Shown here in pieces: positions 32,671-45,939 of a stretch of 64,000 nt of DNA. Both the position numbers and the translations under genes were made by a program. Within the stretch, counting starts at the first letter, position 1; every line of letters begins with the position of its first letter. This DNA comes from Fragilaria crotonensis. Its lineage: Eukaryota > Bacillariophyta > Fragilariophyceae > Fragilariales > Fragilariaceae. Below the pieces are notes generated by a model, which saw only the letters and a list, made by a program, of their open reading frames with translations, did not search any database and had not been told where the DNA came from. The stretch is taken from assembly GCA_022925895.1 (NCBI GenBank), contig JAKSYS010000082.1, forward strand, positions 62,001 through 126,000, in the 5' to 3' direction.

Positions 32671-35484
32671 GTAAAAGGAAAAATTGGTACTGGCTACTTG
32701 TTCACCAAATCACCGTCATGCACGAGCATGACTCCAGTATTGAGTTATTCAATGTCTATGTCATTGGCCAAGTCAGCAAGCTCCATGCTAGGGGTGAGCA
32801 GACACAAGATTTGCTGGTCAATCTCTTCAAAGGCTACAAGGCATGCAAGGATGCTGAATTTGTAGACTACATCAAGAAGAAAGAAGACTTTTATGAAGAG
32901 GGTGGACAAGTTGAGTATCAACAGCTCATGGATCGGTGGGCTCTCAACAAGTACAAGACCAGGAAGGAATCTGAACAGTGGTATTTAAAGAGTACTGAAG
33001 AAGAGACCATCCTTGCTTTGCAAGCTCAAGTCTAGTCCCTCATTTTCACAACAGGAGGAAATCTGCTGGAGGTACTAGGAAAGATCAGAAGAAAGCAAAC
33101 ATGAAGGGCAAGAGCAAAGGAAAACTCAGACCTGAAGACAGACCTGCCTGGATGAAGACTCCTCCCAAGGATGGTGAGAAACAGTCAAAGACTGTAGAAG
33201 GAAATGAATACCATTGGTGTCAACACCATGAAGCTTGGACCAGGAACAAGCCTTCAGAATGCAAAGGCATTGGCTTCACCAAGACACAAGGCAAGGATTT
33301 GGACAAGTCTTCAGATTCCAAGCCCAAGATGAAGCTCTCCAAGGCCCTTGCTGCCATCACATCTGATGATGAATGACGGGTACGCCTAATGGACTGCAAG
33401 TTCATTGGACCAAGGACAACACTGAATTGGTGGCAGAGGATGCTGGCAGCATGCCGCAGCCGCCTTTGCCTCGGCATGGTGACCAAGGAGGTCCAAAGGG
33501 TCCAGCTGTTGAAGCAGCCGCGACCTCGCACTCAGAAGGCGAAGGCAAGGCAGCCAAATCATCATCCTGTCACGGTTTCGGAGTACGGCAAGTCGTGGAT
33601 TCGCGACATCTCCAATCCGCTGTGGCATGATCCCACCAAGACCTGGTTATCCAAGCGTTATCGGGTCAGGAAACCACCCAAACGCGCACGTCTGCAAAGC
33701 TCCGGACGGAACTTACAAGCGTTGCTGGATCAAATCAGAAGCAAGATGGTCCAAAACCAGATTTGAATGCATGACAGCGATCATCGCCACGAAAGCCAAG
33801 CAAGCCCATCAAGATGAAGTGGCAAGGTTTGACACTAATGCCAAAGCAATCAGGATTGATAAGTGTGCTTCCTATTGCATCTCTTATGACAAAAGAGACT
33901 TCATCACCCCACTCAAGAGGGTCAACAAGAGTCTCAAGGGTTGGGTGGCTCTCTAAGTGAGGTTTACTCAGTGACCATCAAATTGTCAATTGAAGATGAT
34001 GATGGAGTCCCACATGATATTGTCATTCCTAATGGACTCTAGCTATGTCAAGGATTCACCTTCAAAGCTGTTGTCTCCACAGCATTGGGCCCAGACTGCT
34101 CAAGACTTCAAGCCTTTGCCAAAAGGCACATGGCGTTCAACATACCATGATTGGATGCAACTTCATTGGGCTCAAAGAAAGCACACTTAAATGCTGAAGT
34201 TGAGTAAGGGCAGCGGCAACATTGCAACCATGTACACTGCTCTCAGCTACAAGGCTTTTGCCCCCTTCTGCAACATGTGTGATGTGGAACAGGATGAGGA
34301 TGATCCTATCATCACCATGGAAACCCATCTCATCCCTGATGATGAAAATGAAGACTTTGAAGGACAAGCTCTTCAACCAGATGCACCAGATGCTTCTCAA
34401 CAAGGGGTGGATTGGAGCCAGCCTCCAAAAACACCAGTCTCACTTGACCTTGATGCCACTGACTGCCCCAACTTGCCAGTCATAATTGAAGACAAAGAGT
34501 ACACAGAATCCTGCCGCAGAGTTCCTTTGCTGGCATCACAAGTTGAATCACATGTCAGCTGCCAAAATGCAAAGCATGGCCAAGCGGTGTTTGCTCCCAA
34601 AGACGTTGGCCAAGTGCCAGGGTCCAACTTGCACCAGCTGCTTGTTGTATGAGAAAGCCACCAGAAGACCATGGAGAGCTAAGCCAAAGTTTGGTCAACA
34701 AGGTGGAAAACTTTGAACAGCCTCAGAGCCAGGACAGTGGTGCATCAGCATGGATCAGTTGGAGTCCAGCACTCCAGGGCTCATCGCCCAAATCAAGGGT
34801 TGGCTCTTCAAGAAAAGGTACCGGGTGGCAACAATCTTTGTTGTTGATCACTTTAGTGGTTTGTCTTACATGGTCCACTTCAGAAGTCAATCAATGCAGA
34901 TGAAACTCTTGAAGCAAAGCTGGCCTTTGAGAGGTTTGCTTCAAAGTTCAAGGTCCAAGTTGAGAGTTCTCAAGCTGACAATGGCAGGTTTGCTGAGAAC
35001 AAGTTCATGGCAGCTGTCAGAGAATCAGGCCAAACAATCACTTTCTGTGGTGTTGATGCTCATTTTTAAAATGCTGTGGCAGAAAGAAGGATCAGCAGGA
35101 CTTTGCAAGACCAAGCAAGGACCATGTTCATTCATGCTCAACAGAGGTGGCCCAAGGCTATTGATGCTCAGCTTTGGCCTTATGCCCTCAAGGTAGCCAA
35201 TGAGGTTCACAACTCTACACCAGCAGTTGGAAGAGAGGATCACAAGTCTCCCTTTGAGTTGTTTGCAATCTGAAGTCTCTCCAAATTTGAGTCATTTTCA
35301 ACCTTTTGGATGTCCAGTGCGTTTGTCCTTGACAAACAGATGCAATCTGGCAAGAAATTGCCCAAGTGGGAGGTCAGATCTTGCATGGGAGTCTACATTG
35401 GCATGTCCATGCAGCATGCTTGGATTGTGGCTCTTGTTCTCAACCTCAAGACAGGCCATGTCTCTCCTCACTTTCGTGTTACAT

Positions 35485-35715
35485 CAAGTAAAATCCACCG
35501 CAATACCACGATACTAGTACAACGAGACACAATACTACAACGATACAGTACAAGTGAGCGACCCCATGACGTCACGACAATGACGCACAGAATTGCCAGA
35601 ACTTTCAAGGCCAAGGTGTCAAGTAACAATATCCCTTATAATTTTCATTAGTGTGTGTTTTATAACCTTCATGTTGCATCTACCTTTGTAAGTATCTCAT
35701 GACTACTTTTATTTG
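35485..35715 (+). repeat. 5' LTR of the inner copia element
   Basis: 231 bp, starting CAAGTAAAATCCACC and ending TTTTATTTG. It aligns along its whole length with 39957-40184. It is followed by GTTTCTTATCAGACCG, the probable primer-binding region. Confidence 0.9.
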
Positions 35716-38700
35716 GTTTCTTATCAGACCGAATGAAGCTCATGGCCCAGAAGATTGAGGGTTCGATGACGAGGTATGTGTGCTTTGGCATCACCATCTA
35801 TAATTCTGACTTCGGTCATGAGCAAACCTGACTTCGATCATGCGTGGAATGATGGCCACATATGTGGTACGATGAAGCAGTATGAACTGACCATATGTAT
35901 GATAACATACAGACTAATAGTAGCTGAAGCATTTACGGTTCTTGACCCATTAGTTGCGTGCGGAGTTGACAATGTTGCTCTATTCATGGATCAAATGCAA
36001 GCTGAGCGTATTGCAGAAGACATCTTTGATAATCTGTTCTATTCCTGTTTGGACATCATGTTTCAAGAGCTTGATGACCACTTCAAGACGTATGTTCAAT
36101 TGTCAGCAGCACAGGGACAGATTCGCGTTCGTCCAGGTACTCGGAAGAACATCAAGGCATTCGTGCAATAGACTCGTGATGAGATTCGCCTCGCATGCGA
36201 CCCTGCTGGTGACACGGCATTTCCTGTCGGTCAAGTGAGTGACCTCATTTGCCGTTACAAAACTCACGAAAGGTTTCAGGCGGATTCGAAGACTCTCACT
36301 GAGGCCGCAAAGCCAGACAAGTTTAAGGAGAGTACCATGGGAAGATTGGAAACCTACTTTTTTGAATTATATCAGGTCTATCCCTGGTCGCGATGGCATT
36401 CCAGTGAAATATGTATGCCGAGATAGCGATGATGAACGTGATCCTACGCCCCACAAAAGATTTCCTCGACGACTATGTCGCGATGGCACCCCCTGGTTGG
36501 TGACTCATTCGCAATCAATACAGCACAAGCTCACACATTATTGGTTAACTTGTTTGTGGCTGGCAATGACACCGCCGAGGTCAAGATCCAAGGCCTGCAG
36601 AGAGTCAATGATGGGCGCGAAGCATACAGACGTCCTGTCGAACACTATGAAGGAGTTGGCATTCATGCTATCGACATCCGAGAAGCTCATGAAGTCATAA
36701 AGAACCTCTTTATGGCGGTGAGAAGCCGCCGCCACATATGTGGTGGTCGATGCCTGCAGCGGTGACGACACAGCGCCACGTTCGATCAACGACACCTAGT
36801 ATGTCACGAGCGAACCGCCTGCAAATACCGCAGCAAACAATGAATGCGACTCGAATGCTGATACTTGTTGTCTCGGTAAGAATTTTGTAGAGCTTCAAGC
36901 AATATACCGAACTGCAGACGTGTACGCCTACGATGCCTTGATTCAACCGGTTGAGAATGTGCCAATTTTGTCAGGGGCCACAGCCTACAATGACCCTATT
37001 TCAGGGGACACATATATCCTTGTATTCCAAAAGGCTCTGTCCTATGGCACTAAACTGGACCACTCCCTTATTAACCCAAACCAAGTGCGAGTATATGGCA
37101 TCCCATTTTGGGACAACCCAAATGATCCTGATCGTGGACTGAGCATTGATGTGAAGGACTCTCTGCACATCCCATTGCAACCCGTGGGCACGAAGTTACA
37201 ATTTCGTACTCCCGTTCCCGTGACACAGGAGTTACAGGACTGTGAGCATATTTCTATTTCAAGTCCATATGCTTGGAACCCAACCAAAATTGTCACGGTG
37301 CAACAAATGAATCAAGGCGGAAGGATATCATGGAAGAGGCTTGTGACATCCATCGGATCTGTCGAATCATATCAAAGTTACAAGTACTTGGATGCAGAGT
37401 CCGACGAAGCACTCTTAGATCCACCTCTTGTCCATGTCGGTCAATGGATAAAAGAAGATTGCCGTCATTGACTTGAGCAAATTTCGGAAGTCGACACGAT
37501 ATCATACGAACATCAAGATCTCCCGTCACGACGAACGTTTGTGAGCCAAGACCGCCACATCAAGGTGTCGGCGGAACTTTTAGCCGACCGTTTTGGTATC
37601 GGCCCAAAGCGAGCACAGCGGACGCTACGTGTTACAACCCAACGGGGCGTTCGTTCGGCATTCCTTCCTATCAGCAGACAATACAGAGCAGATCAGATAT
37701 TTGCCACAGATACGGCCTACGGGAAGATCAAGTCTCTCCAAGGAAATGTGGGATCACAGATATACTCACATAAATGCGGATTCAAAGTTGCATACCCAAT
37801 TCCCAAGGTCAATGGGAACCATGTCGGAGCACCAGAACAACTCCTCGCTTTTGACAGTGCGTCCGTACAAACAGGTCCTAAACTCAATTCATGGATGCGA
37901 TAACAAGATGCAACGAGATAAAGTACCACATGTCTGGGCCAAGACGACCCAATGAGAACCCAGCGGAACAAAGTCTTCATGAGATTAAGAAGCATTGGTT
38001 TAGGATTATGCTGAAGAAGAAGGTCCCACCACGGCTTTGGGATTATGGCTTCACTTTTTTTGCGAGACAGAAAACATCTGTGCTAGTTTATCAAAGTATG
38101 CACATGGTCGGACGCCATTGGAGATCACCACGGGTGAAACGCCAGACATATCTGAGTAATTAGACTTTGATTGGGTTTCTTTTTGGAGCAATGCCGGCTT
38201 GGGTGAAGTTCAACTCGGGCGATGGTTCGGAGTATCACGACATCGAGTCGGACGTTTGATGTCATATTGGATCCTACCTGAGACTGGCATTCCAATTTTG
38301 GCAACTACTGTGCAATGCGTGTCGTGAGCGCAGCACTACCGACGTACAAAAGAGGATGAGCGATTTCGAAGACAAGGTCATGGCTGTCTTTGAAATTCAA
38401 TCTGCTGGTTACATAACGAATCAACTCCACACATCAAAAGCAGCAAGATGATTGACCACAAAAGTGAAGACCCAGGGTTCTTCGATGAGTTCATACGTAT
38501 TTTGGGAGCCGATGTACAAATTGCATTCCTCTCTGCCCACATAAAGAAAAGTGCTGGATGATTGCTGGCTCTCAGTTTGGACCAGATGAGGGCAAGACTT
38601 TTATTGGTTGTGAAGGCTCTGTACGGATTAAAATCTGCAAGTTTCAGTTTCCGATCATACATGCTGACTGAGAAGCTATCTGAGTTGGAATTCCAATCAT

Positions 38701-39956
38701 CACTAGCTGCAGACCCAGACATCTGGTTGAGGGCTGCAATGAAAGGGGATGGTGAACAATACTACGAGTACGTATTGATGTATGTTGACAATATCCTTGC
38801 AATCTCTGGTAATCCGGAAGCTATTAGGCAAGAAATACAAACGACATTCAAATTAAAAACGACAAGATGGAGACGCCGGAATATTATCTAGGAGATAAGT
38901 TACAAGAGAACCCAATCAATGGCATCATGTGTTGGACCATAACGAGCCAAGACTACGTCAAGGCTGCAGCACTAAAGAACGTTGAGGAGGCAACGAAGCA
39001 TTCGGCACGCAGTAGTATGCAAACGAAACACGTGGAAATTCCCATGACCATGATGTAGGTACCTGAATTAGATGTCACGGAAGAATTGAGCTACGATGAC
39101 GCGACATTCTATCAAGAACTCGTTGGGGTTCTACGATGGGCTACGGAGATTGGAAGAGTTGATGTGCGTACTATTGTAGAAGTGTCATTGTTGTCACAAT
39201 ATCAAGCAAATACGAGAGAAGGACACCTCGAACAGTCGTTACTGCACATTTTCGGCTACTTACGTACTAAAGATCCAAATTGACTTTGTACTTGTCGCCA
39301 GAAATGCCAAATATAGATTATGGCGAGTTCCAAACAAAAAAGGAAGATTTCGCTGAGGTATGTCGCGATGCGGAAGAACCAATGCCCCATCGAATGCCAC
39401 AACCGAGAAGACGCAGTGTGACCTCAACTGCGTATGTAGATGCATCATCACATGCAGCGAATATGATGACCCGACGATCACATACGGGTGACGTCCTTTC
39501 ATGAATTAAGAACCAATCGTATGGTATAGTAAACGCCAAACGACCGTTGAGACAAGTACTTTTTCAGCCAAGTTCATAGCCTTGAAAGCATGCCTCGAAG
39601 CTATTGAACTCCTCCGTTTCAAATTTCGCTGTTTTGGAATACCATTGCCAAAGGGGAGAGCCAACTTACGTCTTGTGTGGTGATGAAAGTGTTGTCAAGA
39701 ATACGACGAACGTTGAATCGACACTCAAATAGGAAGCATTCTTCTGTGGCATATCATTATTGCCGCTGGTCTGCAGCAGCGGGTGTGATATCTGTGGCTC
39801 ATGTTTGCACTGAGTACACCATAGCGGACTGTTTCAAGCAACGACTCCCCCGTTGCGAAACCAAACCTATTGCTTGTTCGGTGAATGGACGTATTAATGT
39901 AATAGTTGCGAATTAAGTCGATCGTGACTCAACGATACCACTCAATTCGAGGGGAC

Positions 39957-40184
39957 CAAGTAAAGTCCACCACAATACCACGATACTTCAACGAGACACG
40001 ATACTACAACGATACAGTACAAGTGAGTGAACCCATGACGTCACGACGATGGCGCACAGAATTGCCAGAACTTCCAAGGCCAAGGTGTCAAGTAACAATA
40101 TCCCTTAAAATTTCCTTTCATTTTTGTTTCGTAACCTCTATCTTGCATCTACCTTTCTAGGTATCTCATGACTTCTTTTATTTG
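39957..40184 (+). repeat. 3' LTR of the inner copia element
   Basis: 228 bp partner of the 5' LTR. The two differ by scattered substitutions and small length changes (roughly a tenth of positions by eye), pointing to an insertion that is not recent. It is preceded by a purine tract. Confidence 0.9.
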
Positions 40185-42330
40185 ACATTTGATCCCAAAT
40201 TTGAGATGATCAGGCGGTCCCTTCGAAATCATTCTCCTCCATCAGAATAGCAGAGGTTATGTGGGTTTAAGGCCTCAACACCTTCCAGGACTCAAGAAAG
40301 CAGCCAACCAGTTCAAGCTCAAGGTTTGCAAACTGATGCACCCTTCATGGAGTTTGATCTGAAACCTGGGGACAAATCGGTCAATGAGGGAGAAGCTCAA
40401 GCATCTCAAACACCACTTCCAGCCTCTGAGGGAGAAAAAGGTGAAGCATCTCCTGTCAAACTCATGAGATCTCCAAGGCTCAACGAGACTCCAGAGGTCT
40501 CAACCGCAAAGATCTCTGGTTTCAAAGTTGGAGGACAAACTTCCATATCATGTTGCCTATGAAACCATCAAGTAGTGGGTGGACATTGACAAAGAACAAC
40601 GTTCCATGTTGGCTTTTGCTGCATCAGCAGATCCAGACACTATCTACTACCATGAGGCCCCATGAGGGAGCCAGATTTTGCGTAATTCATCAAGACAATG
40701 GTGAAAGAAGTGCAAAGTCACACCAAAAATGAAGTCTGGGAGTTGGTCTTAAGGTCATTGGTCCCTCTGGGTACCAAGATAAATCCTTCCAGCAGTGTGG
40801 GCCATAAAGCGCAAACAAAGAATTGCAACCAGGGAAGTCTACAAATGGAAGCAAGGCTCAACATTGATGGATCCAATCAAAAGGAAGGTGTCAATTCTGG
40901 GAAACATTCTCACCAGTGGCATCATGGGCACTATCAGGATGGTGCTAATCACTACCTTGATTCAGTTATGGTACACCAAGGAGATTGATTTTGTGTTGGC
41001 CTACACTCAAGCAGATGTGGAGTGCCAACTCTACATGTCCATCCCAAAGGGTTTTGAAGTGCAAGATCATGATCAACAGTATGTCCTCAAACTCAAAAGG
41101 AATGTGCTTGGAAAGAAGCAAGCAGGCAGAGTTTGGAATCAGCATCTGGTCAACAAACTCAAGGCGGTTGGGTTTATTTGAAGTGAAATCAATGAATGCC
41201 TACTCTACAAATGCGAATTGGTGTTTGTCCTCTACACAGATGATTCCATCTTGGCAGGCCCTTATCTGCAAGAGTTGGATGACATTGTCCAAGAAATGAA
41301 GGCAGTGGGTCACAATCTCACTGCTGAAGGAGACATCTCTGACTTTCTTGGAGTCCAAATTGACAGGATCAATGACAACACCTTCAACCTCTCACACCCT
41401 AACCTCATCAATGATGTGCTCAAGGAATTGCGCTTGGATGGACCAAATGTGGCTATCAAGATGACAACAGGAGCTTCAAGCAAAACACTATGTATGCAGA
41501 CATTTGGATTCTCCACCTTTTCATGAACATTTCAACTACTGCCAGGTCATTGGACTACTGAACTACCTGGAGAAGTGTTCAGGACTGGACATATCTTCTG
41601 CAGTACATCAAGCAGCAAGGTGTGTCTCCAACTCAAGAATTCAACATGGCAAGGCCTTGAAATAGTTGGGCAGATACTTGGTTGGGTCAAAGGGCAATGA
41701 CTTATTCTCCCAGTAACCAAAGGTTTGATGTCAATGTGGATGCATCATTCACAGGAGATTGGGATCCAGAGAAAGCAGAATGGGACACTGATACAGCAAG
41801 GTCAAGAACTGGCTATGTCATCCTCTATGCCTCATATCCAGTCATCTGGGCTTCCAAGCTTCAAACTGAGATTACACTTTCAACAACTGAAGAGGAGTAC
41901 TTGGCAATTTCAACAGCAAATTGTGAAGTGCTCCATTGATGGAGTTGATTCAAGAAATGCAAGTGCATGGGTGTGGATTGCAAGCAACAACACCTCATCT
42001 TCATTGTCACGTCTTTGAAGACAACAGTGGCACCGTCAAATTGGCAAATAGTGTCAAGAATCCCAAGATGCGCCCCCGAACGCAACACATCAACACCGAA
42101 TATCATCACTTTGTGACAAAGATCAAGATGGAACTATTCCATTCATCCTGTTTCCACATCTGAAATGCTTGCTGATATTCTCACCAAAACCTGCAATGAG
42201 GAGATTCATACAATACTGAGGGAACAGTAGATGGGATGGTAACTTTAGCGCCGAAATACGTCGAACAAATGAGGGGAGTAAAGGAAATGATCGGTACTGG
42301 CTACTGTTCACTGAATCACCATCATACCGT

Positions 42331-42790
42331 CATACTCTACTTCTCCTATTGCCCGGCTAGTTCCTTCGATGCGAACTCGAAGTGTCCAGAGTTCCCAATT
42401 CTGCCTAAATGATGATGTCATCGGACGCTCACAAACGTCATAATTTCCTCCGTTGACACGACTGCAACATTCTTCCTCGGAATCACAAACGTCAGCCGAA
42501 CCATGACGCCCCCACAAAGTTTGGATCGCGTCATTGATGCATATCTCATTCATTTCATTCCATTAATGCATTATACTGATGGCAATCTTACAAAGAACCA
42601 CACAAGAATCAGTAATCTTTCACAGAAGTCTACACAACAAGAACCGAAAGAACAATCCCCCAAAGGAACAATCAAGTCAATTGAGTTTGGATTTGCTCTC
42701 TTTCAATTCATTCATTCAATTTTAGATTAAGCTCACAATTAGGAAAACAGAACTCTATCACAAGGTACAATTACTTTTGTGTCCCTAGTT
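42331..42790. other. AT-rich sequence after the outer copia element, possible LTR remainder
   Basis: No gene. Short repeated words such as TCATTCATTC occur near 42705-42720. It may be the rest of the outer 3' LTR, but no 5' counterpart is visible for comparison. Confidence 0.3.
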
Positions 42791-44560
42791 TGTTGAGCCC
42801 TTATATGCCACGTCAGAGTATGAATGATACTTCAGAAGGCTACTTCCTCCTCCAGCTGCTGGCACATGGACCTGGAATGGAGCAAGTTAGGTCGGCGATG
42901 TCGTCGTCGAGTTCTACTCCCGAGCATGTATCAAGTACTGCTGCGTCGTGTTGTCTTCGTGCGCGAGCTGGCGTAAAGCAGCCAGAGAAGATCGTGCTGC
43001 ACGCGTCAAGAAACGGCACCACTTGTCCAACATCTGCGTGAGCGGGGACCTGGGGCCGAAAAGGAGCTCCGCTTTCCCCCGCCATGTACTCACGCATCAG
43101 TCGTGCGAGTTCGTGAAAATTGCGTGGGATAGTGAAGTTGAGCTTCGTCATGCTCTTAATGTCCTTCTTGTCCGAGAAACCCGTGCTCGTGTCGGTCGTC
43201 GTAAGTTGCGTCTGAACAAGAGTGCTTGCATGGTCGAGCGTATCACGAGCCGTGTTTTATTGGACGAGCGTCTGGGGTCCACAGCAAAGCAAAAAGACTG
43301 AATACCCTGGCTGGTCTGAGGCATCTGCAAGGAAGGAGGCGGTCCTGATGGCTGCGCAGAATCCCATAGGGATGAATGCGTCCCTCATTTTCTTGTTACA
43401 CAGGAAAAATGTGATTCTGCATGTATGCTACGTTGCTGAGCGCCAAGTTCCTAGGGCGTCCTTCTCCCAGACAAACAGGATCAGCATTTGCTTAGTCGAA
43501 GGTGGAAAGGAGTTGAAGCCTGTCTTAGTAGGTGTCTGTGGCGACATTGCGAATGCGCTCGCCACTTGCCGCTAGAGGAGGCTCGACAAGTTCCTGATGG
43601 CGTCGTCCGTTTGTCCAGGCATTCCCGACTGGTCGTCTGGCTTGCATGAGGCTCCTTGTTTTGACAGCCAAGAACTTCAATATGCAGGGCTCGCACCCAC
43701 TCGTCCGCTTGTCTGGAGTAGGCTTCGACGCCACCACACCCCATTTGCGTGGGCCCTGCATGTTCCTTGTGTTCACTGCGACGCAGATCACCCATCGCGG
43801 GACGTAGGATGCCGCCTCGGCAAAAGATTGTGGCTCGGTCAGGGTCCGGGTCTTTGCACCCCTTGCGCTTGATCCCGATGATCACCATAGCCAGTTCTTC
43901 TGGTTCAGTGACGTAGTAGGCTTCCATGATGGCGGCTGCGATGAAGGCTGGCGCCGGCACAATCGGCTTCATGGTGAAGCCGACAACTGTCATGTCTTCC
44001 GTGTTGTCCGCGTCCGTGTCGGTTGCCTTGTCCGAGGTCTGTGTGTTGTTGATGGGTTTGCTCAATCTTGCCCTGCTCTTGGGGCCGCTCCCCTCCTTCG
44101 GTCATCCTCTTGTGGTTGCAGTCAGGGCGGGCACTCGCTCCGATGCAGGTGCCTGTCCAGCACTCTTGTCAACGCGTGACAGCAAAGATCTCGTTGTCAT
44201 CAGCTCGTCTATTGCATCCGATACGTCCGCCATAGAATTCCAGGGGAGCATTTTCGACCAATCGTAAGGCGTTCTTCCTATGTGGCTTCCAACGACCTGC
44301 TTCGTGTCAACCGCCATGGCGGCGGCAATCCTGCTGCCACCTAGTAGCGCCAAAAGTGCGTTCCTTCCGTCATTAAGTCCGTCATGTGCATTGCGATGAA
44401 AACGGTGAAAAAGGCGAATCGTCCCATGTGTATCTACCATGAGATGTGCGACGTTGGGGACGAGCACAGGTGTACAAATCCAGTACCATCCGTATTGACT
44501 GAGTTGTTCGATTTTGTATGAAGGCTGCTGAGCTTCTGGACTACGTCCCACTCATCCAGG
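42791..44560 (-). mobile_element. Minus-strand coding debris of unknown family
   Basis: Open minus-strand pieces at 44551-44102, 44065-43481 and 43151-42840 lie in series. One reads MTVVGFTMKPIVPAPAFIAA, another LTRLFH-like basic and Ala-rich text. No domain is recognised. Position inside the mobile-element block and repeated breaks suggest a retroelement-like fossil, but a decayed host gene cannot be excluded. Confidence 0.3.
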
Positions 44561-45539
44561 GCCCTGAAGACGTTTTACTTCCCACGTCAATGTCATCATC
44601 ATAGGAGAAGTCGTGGCGGCCATCCTCTTCTTCCTGTCATTGTTTAGTGCATCCTTTGTCGGGGAAGAGGGCCAGATTAACTAGAGTGGCATCTATGTTG
44701 ATTTGAGTTCATTCGGATTGTGAGCAATTCACATCCTGTGTTGTATTGTGTTGTTTGTCTGTCTGTATGTTGTGTTCCTCATCTGTCCGGTCAGGCAACT
44801 GCCCGTCCTTTGTCCTTTCCCGATCTTCGGACATGCCAATCCGTTTGTAATGGTAGCGCACCAAAAATGCGTAAGGAACCCATTGGTATTTATCTGGTTT
44901 TTAGCCCTAAAATGGCCTGCTGCACAAGTCACAAATCTTATTTGAGCCCATTTTGCCCTTGAACAAAATTTGTGCAACACAAATGTCATTTCACAAATTC
45001 TCCTCAGTGCTATCAAGAGGTTCCTCCCTATTGGACCCTTTGAATGGGATCTCTTCTTGGCAGAAGAGAGCCTCAAGAAGCATAAGTTTACTATGCTCTA
45101 CATGGCTTCTTATCATCCAACTGGGAACCCAGACATAGCACATTCAATTCAATTGAGTATAAATTTCAGGAAAATGAAGGAGCCATTGTGAATTACAATA
45201 TTGATTTTCATTCAGACAATGGCTGTTTTCTCCGACTCCTAAAGTATAGAATGTGTTTTGTGTCTCACAGTCATTTGGACTTTTCTGTGCTCACTTCATT
45301 TAGCATGATATGCAGTTTTTATAATTCAAAACTTGATCTTTAAATAATATCATTTTGTTGGCTTTTCCATGCTGGCTGCTAGTTAAAGAACATCCTCTTT
45401 GTCACACAAAATTTTTGGGGTATCTTCGTCTTTTTTACTTAATTAACATTATTTTATGAATTCCATTTTAATTATGTGTCCTCATTTGCTAGTGAATGGT
45501 TTTATGCAATGGGCATACTTTAGTCTTAATTGGCTATTT
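44561..45539 (+). other. Spacer with a possible Myb-like mobile-element fragment
   Basis: A plus-strand open piece at 44970-45190 contains FLPIGPFEWDLF and, 29 residues on, HPTGNPDIAHSIQLS. This resembles the GPxEWxxV and TGDPxxPxxI motifs of Myb-like proteins carried by some eukaryotic transposons. The rest is AT-rich without a gene. Confidence 0.3.
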
Positions 45540-45905
45540 TTCAGTACACTGTCAAAGCAAGTACATTCAGCAGTGAGTTTCAAGAAGCGATGAAAATGCC
45601 GTGGAATTAACTGAATCTGTTTGGTGCAAACTCAGGATATTTGGTGTTCCCATCAATAATGCTACCAACATTTTTGCAACAACGAGGTGGGGTACAAAAA
45701 TACCATCATGATGCCAGAGTCAACCCTGAAGAAAAAGCAGCATTCAATAGAAGCCTATCATCGCTATAGTGAGGCTTTGGCGGCAGCCAGGAATGGTAAG
45801 GATTGCCAAGGAAGGCACACACACTAACTTTAGCAACCTGTTCATCACTAAACTTTTACAGCAGGCACAAAGAGATGAGTTGCTTGACAGGTTCACATGT
45901 CAACG
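45540..45905 (+). mobile_element. Copia RNase H C-terminal fragment (third copia relic)
   Basis: Plus-strand translation across frames shows the end of a copia RNase H: a LRIFGVPIN motif, then PESTLKKKQHSI, AYHRY and a final LLDRFT. The fragment is isolated, has a few breaks, and differs from the RNase H regions of both nested elements, so it belongs to another copy or family. Confidence 0.65.
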
Positions 45906-45939
45906 GTCAAAGTGACACACTCTATGTGTATTAGGCTAT

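Larger units (their letters stand above)
35481..40188 (+). mobile_element. Inner Ty1/copia retrotransposon inserted in the outer one
   Basis: LTRs at 35485-35715 and 39957-40184 are flanked by ACAT on both sides (35481-35484, 40185-40188), consistent with a target duplication. The outer element's coding sense resumes directly after the right-hand ACAT. Internal parts in order: gag-like (about 35740-36620), protease/linker region, integrase (about 37500-38160, with SGPRRPNENPAEQ), RT (about 38560-38890), RNase H (about 39080-39900). A polypurine tract (GAGGGGACC) sits right before the 3' LTR. The reading frames are broken in several to about ten places, so this element is also dead. Its integrase and RNase H sequences resemble a copia lineage common in stramenopiles and different from the outer element. 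Confidence 0.88.
32671..42330 (+). mobile_element. Outer Ty1/copia retrotransposon (CoDi-like), broken and interrupted
   Basis: A plus-strand copia fossil. Parts in order: gag (about 32720-33380, with a zinc-binding-like WCQHHEAWTRNKPSECKG), protease region (about 33600-34200), integrase zinc finger (about 34500-34650) and core (about 34750-35480), then, beyond the nested element, reverse transcriptase (about 40560-41520, including the LYTDDSILAG box) and RNase H (about 41690-42230). A purine-rich tract near 42270 precedes a stretch (about 42272-42325) that resembles 32671-32725, suggesting LTR remnants. The reading frames are broken in roughly ten or more places, so it is dead. The insertion at 35481-40188 splits it after the integrase. 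The gag-pol order with integrase before RT places it in Ty1/copia. Confidence 0.85.
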
